Numbered from the stretch's first letter, positions 17,234 through 26,099 are shown. The stretch is DNA of 64,000 nucleotides from Crocinitomicaceae bacterium (GCA_023957475.1 JAMLHA010000006.1:62001-126000); one strand, 5' to 3'. A program made the numbers and translations. The notes: a model not told the origin generated them from the letters alone.

Positions 17234-18286
17234 ATGAAAAAAATAATCTGGATAATAGCAGGTATTGCAATTGTTGGTTTGGTAATATTCAAATTGACAA
17301 GTAATAAAAAAACGACAGAAAGTAAGGTTTACCAATTCGATAAAGAAAAACCTATATCCGTTGATGTGGACACTATTCAACTAAAAAACATCAATGAAGA
17401 AGGCGTTTATACAGGAACATTTGAACCTAATAAAGAAGTAAAAATCAGTGCTGAAACACAAGGTAAAATTAATGCTGTTCTAGTAGATGTAGGTAGCTAT
17501 GTTCAACAAGGGCAAACACTCATTCAATTGGATAATTCACTTTTAAAACTACAATTACAAACCGTTGAAGTGCAAATTGAAGGTTTGCAAGATGATGTAA
17601 ATCGTTATACCATTTTAACGGAAGCCGATGCCGTGCAAGGTGTTCAATTGGAAAAAGCAAAGTTGGGGTTGAAATCTGCAAAAGTTCAAAAAGCAACATT
17701 GCAAGAGCAAATAAACAAAACGACTATCAAAGCACCTTTCAACGGAATAGTAACAGCAAAATTGAGTGAGGTTGGAGCTTTTGCAGCACCCGGAGTTCCT
17801 TTGTTGCAAATCACCGACATAAGCACACTTAAATTTACGGTAAACGTACCCGAAAGTAATCTAAAGCAATTTCAATCCCATCAAAATTATAACATTTCAG
17901 CGGATGTTTTCCCTGAACTAACATTGAATGGAAAATTATCTATGATTGGAAGTAAGGCTAATATGGGAAATAGTTTTCCTGTACAATTTCAAGTAGAAAA
18001 CACCAAGCAATCCACTATAAAATCAGGAATGTTTGGAAAGGTTTCTCTATCCGAAAACGAAGTAAAACAAGGTATTATTATTCCGTCTTCTGCCATTATA
18101 AATAGTGAAAATCAAGCACAAGTTTATATCGTGAAAAATGGAAAATCAGTTTTACAAACGATTACAATTTCTAAAAATATCGGCAATAGAACGATTGTTT
18201 CAAGTGGTTTAAATGTTGGGGACATTATCGTAACAAATGGCTTTATCAATCTTTTTGACGGGGCAAACTTGTTAATTAAGAATTAA
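17234..18286 (+). CDS. RND periplasmic adaptor (MexE/AcrA-like)
   Basis: A 350-residue HlyD-family protein with an N-terminal membrane anchor (IIWIIAGIAIVGLVIF), the split lipoyl domain (GSYVQQGQTLIQLD and IKAPFNGIVTAKLSEVGAF), a short hairpin and a beta-barrel. It joins the TolC protein and the HAE1 pump. I chose the ATG at 17234; an in-frame ATG ten codons upstream lies inside the heptamer array and would add a repeat-encoded tail. The stop codon falls in another array. Confidence 0.9.
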   Translation: MKKIIWIIAGIAIVGLVIFKLTSNKKTTESKVYQFDKEKPISVDVDTIQLKNINEEGVYTGTFEPNKEVKISAETQGKINAVLVDVGSYVQQGQTLIQLDNSLLKLQLQTVEVQIEGLQDDVNRYTILTEADAVQGVQLEKAKLGLKSAKVQKATLQEQINKTTIKAPFNGIVTAKLSEVGAFAAPGVPLLQITDISTLKFTVNVPESNLKQFQSHQNYNISADVFPELTLNGKLSMIGSKANMGNSFPVQFQVENTKQSTIKSGMFGKVSLSENEVKQGIIIPSSAIINSENQAQVYIVKNGKSVLQTITISKNIGNRTIVSSGLNVGDIIVTNGFINLFDGANLLIKN

Positions 18287-18336
18287 AAATTAAAAATTAA
18301 AAATTAAGAATTAAGAGTTAAGAATTAAAAATTAAG
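18274..18336. repeat. Tandem heptamer array, 9 units of AATTAAA/AATTAAG type
   Basis: Nine gapless units of AATTAAG or AATTAAA (one AGTTAAG). Its reverse complement resembles the short array at 18690-18717, so the two arrays form inverted flanks around the second S23-family gene. Confidence 0.92.
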
Positions 18337-18339
18337 ATT

Positions 18340-18696
18340 ATGAAAGAGAATGTAGTTCAGCAAAAGAGTTTTGCGTTTGCAATAAGAGTTGTGAATGCTT
18401 ATAAATATCTCACAGAACAAAAGAAAGAGTTTGTGCTTTCTAAACAATTACTTCGTTCGGGAACGAGTATTGGTGCCAATGTAGAAGAAGCAACAGGTGG
18501 ACAATCCAAAAAAGATTTTATCGCTAAAATTTCTATTTCCTATAAAGAAGCAAGAGAAACAAAATATTGGTTAAATCTTCTTACTGCTACTGATTATTAA
18601 GACGAAAAATTATCAAAATCATTATTAGATGATGTTGAAGAATTGTGTAAAATACTTTCATCCATTTTGCTAACCACCAAGCAAAACAATTCTTAA
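18340..18696 (+). pseudogene. S23-family four-helix-bundle gene with an in-frame stop
   Basis: The frame encodes the S23/IVP family signature (FAIRVVNAYKYL; LLRSGTSIGANVEEA; KDFIAKISISYKEARETKYWL). It meets TAA at 18598-18600 after 86 codons, just before the expected last helix. Reading on in the same frame gives that helix (DEKLSKSLLDDVEELCKILS) and ends at 18694-18696. A single-base nonsense change therefore probably removes the C-terminal helix. The gene sits between the adaptor and pump genes of the second RND system, bracketed by inverted heptamer arrays. Confidence 0.75.
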
Positions 18697-18717
18697 TTCA
18701 TCATTCTTAATTTTTAA
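18690..18717. repeat. Reverse heptamer array, 4 units
   Basis: Units TTCTTAA, TTCATCA, TTCTTAA, TTTTTAA. This is the reverse-complement partner of the array at 18274-18336 and closes the segment carrying the S23-family gene. Confidence 0.75.
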
Positions 18718-18727
18718 TTGAAAAAAA

Positions 18728-21700
18728 ATGAATATTACAGAAATATCAATAAAACGACCATCGCTGATTATTGTTCTTTTCAGCGTATTTGCCCTTTTGG
18801 GAATTATCGGCTTTAAGAATTTGAGTTATGAATTAATGCCCGATTTTAACCAACCTGTTGTAGTAATTAAAACAGTTTATCCCGGTGCTGAACCCAATGA
18901 AGTTGAAACTTCTGTTTCCCGAAAAATAGAAGATGCACTTTCCAATTTGGAAGGCGTGGATTATTTGGTTACAAAATCATTACCCAATGCTTCTGTTATC
19001 ATTGCCAATCTAAAATATGGAACAGATTTAGATAAAACGATGCAAGATGCTCAACGCTATATTGATAACATTCGTAAGGACTTGCCAGCAGCTATTTTAA
19101 GCCCTGAAATGAGCAAAGTATCGCCCAACGATTTACCAATAATGTCGGTAAGTGCAACGAGCAATCTAAAACCGACCGAGTTTTATCAAAAAATGAAAGA
19201 TGATTTCTTGCCACAAATTCAACAAATAAAAGGTGTGGCAGAAATCACCATTTTAGGTGGAGAAGAACGAGAAATACAAGTGAAAGTAGATAAGGAAAAA
19301 CTAAAATTGTATAAAATTTCCTTGTATCAAGTCGTAGAAGCAATTAACCGTTCGGGCATTGATTTACCAGCAGGTAAAATTCAGACTGAAACAGAAAACA
19401 ACGCTGTACGATTGGTTGGAAAGTACAATGATATTGCAGATATACAGAACGTACAAATAGCAATGCCCTTTCCAGGAAGTCCTGTCTATGTAAAAGATAT
19501 TGCCAAAGTAACAGACGGTATTAAAGAAATTACTTCCTACAGCCGTTTTAACGGAAAGACAGGTATTGGTTTAATGGTCAAAAAACAAGGTGATGCGAAT
19601 GCTATTGATGTTTCTACCTTGATTAAAGAAAAGTTTCAATCTATTGAAGAACACAATGCCAATTCTGATGTAAAATTTGTTGTAACAGACGACAGTACGG
19701 ACAATACCATTGCAGCCGTTAATTCGGTAGTAGTCGATTTAATAATGGCAGTCATTTTAGTTTCCTTTGTAATGCTATTATTCCTTAGAAGTTACCGAAA
19801 CGCATTAATCGTTGCCGTTGCCATTCCAACTTCTCTAATAACAGCTTTTGGAACAATGTGGCTATTAGGTTACACGCTCAACCTAATGACGCTTTTGGCA
19901 ATGTCTTTAGTTATTGGAGTTTTGGTAGATGATGCCACCGTGGTTTTAGAAAATATACAACGTCATTTGGATATGGGCAAAGAAAAACGAAAAGCGTCAT
20001 TAGAAGGACGAATGGAGATTGGTTTTTCTGCTGTTTCAATTACTTTGGTGGACGTAGTCGTTTTTGTACCAATTCTATTTTTACAAGTATTTGTAGCCGA
20101 TATGCTCAAACAATTTTCGGTAGTTATTATTGTAACCGTTTTAACGAGTTTATTAGTCGGTTTTACCTTAACACCTTGGTTGGCTTCACGAATTGGAGAA
20201 AAAGATAATTTAAAACCAAGCAACTTTTTCAATCGTTTTTTATTGTGGTTTGAAAAACAATTAGACCGTTTCATCAATTGGTATAGCGGTACATTGAAAT
20301 GGGTTTTAAATCATAAACTTATTTTTACAGGCTTTGTTCTTTTACTTTTTGTAGGAACTGCCGTGATGATGAAACAGGGCATAATCGGCAAAGAATTAAT
20401 TGCAACAGGCGACCAAGGAAAATTTCGTTTAGCATTAGAATTTGATAAAAATATTTCCCTTGAACAAAACAACAAAGTTTCTGAAAAAATAGAAACATAC
20501 ATTTTACAGCAACCCGAAGTAGAAAGTGTATTTAGTAATGTTGGCGGACCGAGTACAGGAATTGGAAGTTTGGGAGTTGGTTCTGCAAATAAAACAGAAT
20601 TCACGATTCAATTAAAAATGAAGAATGAAGAATTAAAAATGAAAGGAATAAAAAAAGTATCTACGGAGGCTTTTATGCGAAAACTACGTGATGATTTACA
20701 AAATGACTTTTCGGGAGTAAATTATTCCATAATGGCATTGGGATTAATTCCACGAACTGCACCGATTGAAATTACAATAAGTGGAAGCGATTTAAATAAG
20801 GTAATGCAAGCAGGAAATGATTTAAAAACCATTATCGAAAAAATCCCGGGAGCGGATAATGTTCGTCTTTCTGTAGAAACAGGAAGTCCTGAACTAAAAG
20901 TTATCCCCGACAAAGATAAAATGCAACGCTTAGGATTAAATACGGCTTATGTGGGTGTCAATTTACGAACCGCATTTACAGGAAATGACGATGCCACTTT
21001 AACCGAAGGCGGAACAGAATATCCCGTTCGTATATGGTTAGATAAATTTAGTCGCCAAAATGAGGATGACATCAAGCAATTGAATATTATCAATCCAATG
21101 GGCGTTCCCATTGAAGTATCACAAATTGCAAGTATAGAAAAAGACAATTCCCCCTCACTTTTAGAACGTAAAGACCGTCAACCTGCCGTTACATTGACTG
21201 CCGATGCCTTAGGTCGTCCGTCAGGAACAGTAGCCGATGATGTGGTGGCTTATATCAACAAAAATCCTTTACCGGACGGCATACAAATGACTTGGGGAAG
21301 TGATATTAAAAGGCAAAACGACAGCTTTGGTGCATTAGGTTCTGTTTTGTTGATTTCCTTTGTGCTAATCTATCTGATTATGGTTGCATTATACGATAGC
21401 TATATTTATCCGTTTGTTGCCTTATTTGCTATTCCAGTTGCGGCAATCGGAGCATTTTTAGCACTTAATTTATCATTGAGCCACCTTAGCTTATTTGCTC
21501 TGTTAGGTTTAATTATGCTGATGGGATTAGTGACCAAAAATTCCATTTTAATCGTGGACTTTACTAACCAAATGAAAGCAGAAGGAAAGCACTACAAAGA
21601 AGCCATTGTATTGGCAAGTAAAGGAAGAATGCGACCTATTTTGATGACGACTTTATCAATGGCTATCGGAATGTTACCTATTGCATTAGCAACAGGAACA

Positions 21701-21841
21701 TCAGCCGAATGGAAAAACGGATTGGCTTGGGTGATTATTGGCGGTTTACTTTCGTCATTGGCTTTAACTGTTTATTTAGTACCAATGGTTTATGATATTG
21801 TGGATAGTTTGAAAGCTAAGTTTAGCAAAAAAAACCAATAA
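18728..21841 (+). CDS. RND efflux transporter, HAE1/AcrB-like
   Basis: The 1037-residue pump has twelve expected membrane helices and the TM4 acidic pair Asp401-Asp402 (GVLVDDATVVLENIQRH) used for proton relay. The N-terminus (SIKRPSLIIVLFSVFALLG) and DDA motif put it with the HAE family that expels hydrophobic or amphiphilic compounds rather than metals. About residue 630, heptamer repeats add an in-frame KMKNEELKMKG in the second periplasmic loop. It completes the second tripartite system with the TolC and adaptor genes upstream. Confidence 0.92.
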   Translation: MNITEISIKRPSLIIVLFSVFALLGIIGFKNLSYELMPDFNQPVVVIKTVYPGAEPNEVETSVSRKIEDALSNLEGVDYLVTKSLPNASVIIANLKYGTDLDKTMQDAQRYIDNIRKDLPAAILSPEMSKVSPNDLPIMSVSATSNLKPTEFYQKMKDDFLPQIQQIKGVAEITILGGEEREIQVKVDKEKLKLYKISLYQVVEAINRSGIDLPAGKIQTETENNAVRLVGKYNDIADIQNVQIAMPFPGSPVYVKDIAKVTDGIKEITSYSRFNGKTGIGLMVKKQGDANAIDVSTLIKEKFQSIEEHNANSDVKFVVTDDSTDNTIAAVNSVVVDLIMAVILVSFVMLLFLRSYRNALIVAVAIPTSLITAFGTMWLLGYTLNLMTLLAMSLVIGVLVDDATVVLENIQRHLDMGKEKRKASLEGRMEIGFSAVSITLVDVVVFVPILFLQVFVADMLKQFSVVIIVTVLTSLLVGFTLTPWLASRIGEKDNLKPSNFFNRFLLWFEKQLDRFINWYSGTLKWVLNHKLIFTGFVLLLFVGTAVMMKQGIIGKELIATGDQGKFRLALEFDKNISLEQNNKVSEKIETYILQQPEVESVFSNVGGPSTGIGSLGVGSANKTEFTIQLKMKNEELKMKGIKKVSTEAFMRKLRDDLQNDFSGVNYSIMALGLIPRTAPIEITISGSDLNKVMQAGNDLKTIIEKIPGADNVRLSVETGSPELKVIPDKDKMQRLGLNTAYVGVNLRTAFTGNDDATLTEGGTEYPVRIWLDKFSRQNEDDIKQLNIINPMGVPIEVSQIASIEKDNSPSLLERKDRQPAVTLTADALGRPSGTVADDVVAYINKNPLPDGIQMTWGSDIKRQNDSFGALGSVLLISFVLIYLIMVALYDSYIYPFVALFAIPVAAIGAFLALNLSLSHLSLFALLGLIMLMGLVTKNSILIVDFTNQMKAEGKHYKEAIVLASKGRMRPILMTTLSMAIGMLPIALATGTSAEWKNGLAWVIIGGLLSSLALTVYLVPMVYDIVDSLKAKFSKKNQ
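20611..20645. repeat. In-frame heptamer array inside the second RND gene, 5 units
   Basis: Units ATTAAAA, ATGAAGA, ATGAAGA, ATTAAAA, ATGAAAG. Same class as the spacers at 17150 and 18274; the reading frame is unbroken. Confidence 0.75.
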
Positions 21842-21849
21842 TATTAAGT

Positions 21850-21911
21850 CTTTGGCAGGAGTAAGAATATAGAATATTATGATTATTATTCATTTCTTCT
21901 CCTTGCCAAAG
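21850..21911. repeat. Long inverted repeat after the second RND gene
   Basis: CTTTGGCAGGAG (21850-21861) faces CTCCTTGCCAAAG (21899-21911) across a 37-base A/T-rich loop. It could slow or end transcription of the pump genes, or act as a processing stem before the DUF2141 gene. Confidence 0.5.
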
Positions 21912-21938
21912 CACAATTTTTTAAAGAAAAAAAGTAAA

Positions 21939-22379
21939 ATGAAAACAATTATTCTAGCTATTATTTCAGCATCTATTTTGGCAGTGATTTCACCTAGTAA
22001 GGATGAAAGTTACAACTTAACAGTAGAAGTTGAAAACTTGAGAAATTCAAAAGGAACTGTTCAAATAACATTATACAACAAAGACGGTTCTATTCCTGAT
22101 GAACATTATAAAAATCACTTCAAAATGGGAAAAGTAAGTATCACAAATGGAAAATCTCAATGTACATTTTCAAACTTGCCAAAAGGCAATTATGCCGTAA
22201 ACATTTTGCACGATGAAAATAGTAACGGAAAGATTGATAAAGGATTAATTTTACCAAAAGAAGGAATTGGATTTTCAAATTATACTTCAATCGGATTAAC
22301 CAACCGACCGAATTTTAAAAAAGCAAGTTTTGAATTAACCCAAAATAAGACAATTAAAGTAAAAGTGATTTATATGTAA
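21939..22379 (+). CDS. DUF2141-family exported protein
   Basis: A 146-residue protein with a signal peptide (MKTIILAIISASILAV) and a beta-rich DUF2141 (PF09912) body: VEVENLRNSKGTVQITLYNKDG, then LPKGNYAVNILHDENSNGKID, with acidic residues that could bind calcium. I chose the ATG at 21939; an upstream in-frame ATG lies in the right arm region of the inverted repeat. The function of the family is unknown. It closes the second efflux run. Confidence 0.8.
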   Translation: MKTIILAIISASILAVISPSKDESYNLTVEVENLRNSKGTVQITLYNKDGSIPDEHYKNHFKMGKVSITNGKSQCTFSNLPKGNYAVNILHDENSNGKIDKGLILPKEGIGFSNYTSIGLTNRPNFKKASFELTQNKTIKVKVIYM

Positions 22380-22390
22380 TCCAACACACC

Positions 22391-22454
22391 GTGTAAGCAC
22401 ATCTCGCATTCGCACAAAGCCACGCTAAAGCCAAAATGCGAGAAGAGCTTACAC
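22391..22454. repeat. 20-bp-arm imperfect palindrome
   Basis: GTGTAAGCACATCTCGCATT (22391-22410) matches the reverse complement of 22435-22454 at 17 of 20 positions, around a 24-base loop. There is no T-run, so a simple terminator is unlikely. The stretch on to 22580 holds no gene I can support. Confidence 0.7.
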
Positions 22455-22580
22455 TACCTACCCTAAAAAATTATTTTTTCTTCCCTTTCTAAAAATTTCA
22501 AACTGCCATTTCACAGCCGACACAACAGCGAAACCCTTTACAGACAACGACTTGACAACACTAAAGACAGAACGCCAGCC

Positions 22581-22711
22581 TGTAACATCGGTTTTGCAAG
22601 AGAGCGGGTGAAGTGCTTCAATTGAAACTTTTTCGCTAAATTTGAGGTTCGTGCTTCGGTTGAAGATTTGTGCTAAAAGTGCTGTCTTCGCCAAGCAGAA
22701 AAACGTTATCT
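22581..22711. repeat. attC-like palindromic element B
   Basis: About 131 bases, starting TGTAACA and ending GTTATCT. It contains AGATTTGTGCTAAAAGTG (22664-22681), which matches element C at 16 of 18 bases. Its terminal GTTATCTCA (22705-22713) is the exact reverse complement of TGAGATAAC at the start of element C, as expected for the two ends of an integron cassette. Confidence 0.5.
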
Positions 22712-22848
22712 CACACCCAACTAAAACGTTAAAAATCATGCATTTATTTTTACTTAAAATTATAAGACGAATTATTTGTTATTGACGAAACTTTGCAAAT
22801 ATTGCATTTTTAGTCAATAATAGTTATGTTTGTATAAAATAATTAAAA

Positions 22849-24063
22849 ATGATAACTAGAGAAATATACCTCCAAAAACTTCGTCAACTAAGAGACCAAA
22901 ATATAATAAAAGTAATAACAGGTATAAGACGTTGTGGAAAATCCACCCTTTTGGAAGCATTCAAAAATGAACTTATTTTTAAAGGTGTACCTAAACAAAA
23001 CATCATTTTTCTAAATTTTGAAGAACGTGAAAACCTACATTTAACCGAATGGACTAATCTATATGATGAAATTATAAGAACTATAAAATCAAATGAAAAA
23101 CACTACATTTTTCTGGATGAAGTACAAATGGTTAATGATTTTGAGAAATTAATTAATAGTCTTTTTACTAAAAAAAACCTTGACCTTTATGTTACGGGTT
23201 CTAATGCTTATTTACTAAGTAGTGAATTAGCCACATTGCTCACAGGCAGATACATTGCTATTAATGTACATCCTTATTCTTTTAAAGAATATACTTTAGC
23301 ATATAGCGAAGAAAAGAATACTGACCGTCTTTTTCGTAAATATATGAATAGTAGTAGTTTTCCAGAGGCGGTTACCTTATCACAGTATAATGAAAGTCTT
23401 GTAAATGACTATCTACAATCAATATATGATACTGTTGTGATTAAAGACATTGCGCAACGATACAAATTGCGTAATGTACACAATCTTCACCGTGTTATAA
23501 GTTTTATTTTTGATAGCGTTGGTTCGTATATTTCTCCAACAAATATTGCAAATGAATTAAGCAAAAATTCACAAAAGAAAATATCACACAATACTGTTAT
23601 TAAATACATGGATTTTCTTATTAAGTCGTACATCCTTTACCCTGCTCCTCGTTATGACATAAAAGGTAAAGAGTTACTTACTACCAATGAAAAATACTAT
23701 GTAGTGGACTTAGGGCTAAGAAATATTACTACAACTAATAAACACGAAACTGATTTAGGACACAAACTTGAAAATGTAGTGTATTTTGAACTTCTAAGGC
23801 GCGGTGGGAAAGTATATGTAGGCAAAAATGATAATAAGGAAATAGACTTCGTAGTTCAAAAACACAATAATCAAAGAGAATATTATCAAGTTGCTTTTAC
23901 TGTTAATGACGAAAAGACATTTAAACGAGAAGTTTCGGCATTTAGTCACATAAAAGATAATTATCCTAAATTCCTCCTAACTCTTGACTTTGATAATACT
24001 AACATAGCGGGTATTCAAAAAACAAATGTAATTGATTGGTTATTGGATGAAAAAGAAAATTAA
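22849..24063 (+). CDS. AAA+ ATPase with C-terminal DUF4143
   Basis: A 404-residue protein. The N-terminal AAA_14 P-loop domain has Walker A GIRRCGKST (residues 25-33) and Walker B HYIFLDEVQ. A winged-helix-like middle (SPTNIANELSKNSQKKISHNT) follows, then a C-terminal DUF4143 domain with nuclease-fold-like GKNDNKEIDFVV. Such proteins are very common, often horizontally acquired single genes; their role is unsettled, with links to defence and toxin-antitoxin-like behaviour proposed. It stands alone between palindromic elements B and C. Confidence 0.88.
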   Translation: MITREIYLQKLRQLRDQNIIKVITGIRRCGKSTLLEAFKNELIFKGVPKQNIIFLNFEERENLHLTEWTNLYDEIIRTIKSNEKHYIFLDEVQMVNDFEKLINSLFTKKNLDLYVTGSNAYLLSSELATLLTGRYIAINVHPYSFKEYTLAYSEEKNTDRLFRKYMNSSSFPEAVTLSQYNESLVNDYLQSIYDTVVIKDIAQRYKLRNVHNLHRVISFIFDSVGSYISPTNIANELSKNSQKKISHNTVIKYMDFLIKSYILYPAPRYDIKGKELLTTNEKYYVVDLGLRNITTTNKHETDLGHKLENVVYFELLRRGGKVYVGKNDNKEIDFVVQKHNNQREYYQVAFTVNDEKTFKREVSAFSHIKDNYPKFLLTLDFDNTNIAGIQKTNVIDWLLDEKEN

Positions 24064-24083
24064 CTCCAAACAAAAGGGCGATG

Positions 24084-24213
24084 AGATAACACTCGGTTCG
24101 GTGTCAGCCAAATAAAATGCTTCGAGTTTGGCATTTACTCTAAAATAAAATTTGTACCTTCGATTACAGATTTATGCTAAATGTGGCCGGAGCCAAGTAG
24201 CTAAAACGGTAGC
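24084..24213. repeat. attC-like palindromic element C
   Basis: About 130 bases starting AGATAAC. It shares with A and B the GCTTCGA-type segment (24119-24125), TTGTACCTTCG (24152-24162) and AGATTTATGCTAAATGTG (24168-24185). The right end (GGTAGC) no longer matches GTTAT and may be decayed. Confidence 0.45.
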
Positions 24214-24255
24214 AAAATAATAAGCTCAAAGGTTTTAGAAAACATTAAAGCGCTC

Positions 24256-24298
24256 CAAAAACAAGAAAGGCCATCCCTTGTGGACAGCCTCTCTTTCA
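24256..24298 (-). terminator. Terminator of the acyl-CoA dehydrogenase gene
   Basis: On the minus strand an imperfect stem (GAAAGAGAGGC and GTCC against GGAT and GCCTTTCT) is followed by CTTGTTTTT. It lies 17 bases after the stop codon of the leftward gene. Confidence 0.6.
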
Positions 24299-24314
24299 AA
24301 TTTATTTATAGCTA

Positions 24315-26099
24315 TTATAACGTATAAGCTCCGTCATTGATTAACTTTTGAGCAATCAACTGGCGTGTTTCTTTAGGGTTGATGCTTTCTAACTTTGTAA
24401 AGCGTTTCAAGCCCATCAACATCATTCTTAATTCATCGCCTTCTGCAAATGAATTCAATGTGTCTTTTGCCAATTTATTGATTTTATCAGCCGCATCGTA
24501 GAAATACGTTTGAGCAATTGCAATTTGAACCGCAGCCGCTTCTTCTCCTTTTGCAGCAATTAATTTTTGTGTACGCAACAATACCGACTCAGCCAAGTAA
24601 GTAATGATTGCCATGTCAGCAATTCCCATCAACACTTCTTGTTCTTTAGATAAAGTTGTCATTAATTTTTGAACGGCAGAACCAGCGGTCATTAAAATTG
24701 CTTTTTTAAATCCTTTTAATGCTGCTTGTTCTTTTCCTAATGCGCCTTCTGGTGCATCCTCAAAGCTTGGAATACTTACCAACTCGTTTGTAATAGCCAT
24801 TGCTGGCCCCATCAAATCCAATTCACCTTTCATTGCACGACGCAAGACCATTTCTACAGTCAACATACGGTTGATTTCGTTCGTACCTTCAAAAATACGG
24901 TTAATTCTAGAATCTCTATAAGCACGTTCAACAGAGGATTCTGCAGAATATCCCATTCCACCAAATATTTGAACCGCTTCGTCCACCACGTAATCCAACG
25001 TTTCGGAGCCCGCTACTTTAATGATTGCACATTCAGGAGCAAACAATTCAATTCCTTTCAATGTTGCTGTACCTTTATCCATACCACCTGCAATATATGC
25101 TTGAATAGCATCGTCAATATTTTGACCTGCACGATACAAAGCTGATTCAGAAACAAATGTACGAATAGCTTGTTCTGCTAATTTATAACGAATAGCACCG
25201 TATTTTGAAATTGGTCTGCCAAATTGTTCACGTTCATTGGCATATTTAATCGACTCAGTGATTGCACCTTTTGCACCACCTAAAACACCAGCGCCAAGTT
25301 TAATACGACCAATGTTTAAGATGTTTAAAGCAATTTTGAAACCATTTTCACGCTCAGAAAGCATGTTTTCAACTGGTACTTTTACATTGTTAAAGAATAT
25401 TTGACGTGTTGAAGAACCTTTGATTCCCATTTTCTTTTCTTCTGGATTCAAAGAGATACCTTCAGAATCTGCTTCAACTAAAAACGCTGTTAATTTTTCA
25501 TCGTTGTCAATTTTAGCAAATACAGTATATAAATGCGCAAAACCACCATTGGTAATCCACATTTTTTGTCCATTTAATACGTAATACTTACCATCTTCAC
25601 TCAATATGGCTTTTGTTTTTCCAGAATTGGCATCAGATCCAGCACTTGGTTCGGTTAAACAATAAGATGCTTTCCATTCACCTGATGCTAATTTAGGAAT
25701 GTATTTCGCTTTTTGAGCATCATTTCCGTAATAAAGCAATGGCAATGTTCCAATTCCAGTATGCGCACCAAAAGCAACAGAAAAAGAGTGTCCTTTTCCT
25801 AAATATTCCGTAGCCAACAACGACGTTTTGAAGTCTTGCCCCATTCCACCTAAATCTTCGGGAACAGATAAGCCTAATAAGCCTAATTCGCCAGCCTTTT
25901 CCATTAAAGAGACCATCAATCCCTCTTCCATGGCATCCATTCGATCCAAAACAGGTGTAACCTCTTGGTTGATAAAATCATCACACATCTGAGCAATCAT
26001 GCGTTGCTCTTCACTCCATTCCTCTGGTGTAAATATTTCATTTGGTAACGTGTCTTTTATTAAAAACTCCCCTCCTTTTATTGCATTTTTTTCTGACAT
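24315..26099 (-). CDS. Acyl-CoA dehydrogenase
   Basis: A 594-residue flavoenzyme, longer than the classical ~380-residue form because of a C-terminal helical extension common in Bacteroidota. Visible motifs are CLTEPSAGSDANSGK (substrate/FAD region), YVLNGQKMWITNGG, and YRDSRINRIFEGTNEINR, which holds the probable catalytic Glu. It oxidises acyl-CoA thioesters in beta-oxidation, passing electrons to ETF. It is monocistronic. A -7-like TATCTTTA lies on the minus strand at 26127-26134. Confidence 0.94.
   Translation of the reverse strand: MSEKNAIKGGEFLIKDTLPNEIFTPEEWSEEQRMIAQMCDDFINQEVTPVLDRMDAMEEGLMVSLMEKAGELGLLGLSVPEDLGGMGQDFKTSLLATEYLGKGHSFSVAFGAHTGIGTLPLLYYGNDAQKAKYIPKLASGEWKASYCLTEPSAGSDANSGKTKAILSEDGKYYVLNGQKMWITNGGFAHLYTVFAKIDNDEKLTAFLVEADSEGISLNPEEKKMGIKGSSTRQIFFNNVKVPVENMLSERENGFKIALNILNIGRIKLGAGVLGGAKGAITESIKYANEREQFGRPISKYGAIRYKLAEQAIRTFVSESALYRAGQNIDDAIQAYIAGGMDKGTATLKGIELFAPECAIIKVAGSETLDYVVDEAVQIFGGMGYSAESSVERAYRDSRINRIFEGTNEINRMLTVEMVLRRAMKGELDLMGPAMAITNELVSIPSFEDAPEGALGKEQAALKGFKKAILMTAGSAVQKLMTTLSKEQEVLMGIADMAIITYLAESVLLRTQKLIAAKGEEAAAVQIAIAQTYFYDAADKINKLAKDTLNSFAEGDELRMMLMGLKRFTKLESINPKETRQLIAQKLINDGAYTL

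Noticed and set aside
22458..22739. Minus-strand 93-codon frame over element B
   Set aside because: It lies on the non-coding palindromic repeat; composition is unlike the neighbouring genes.
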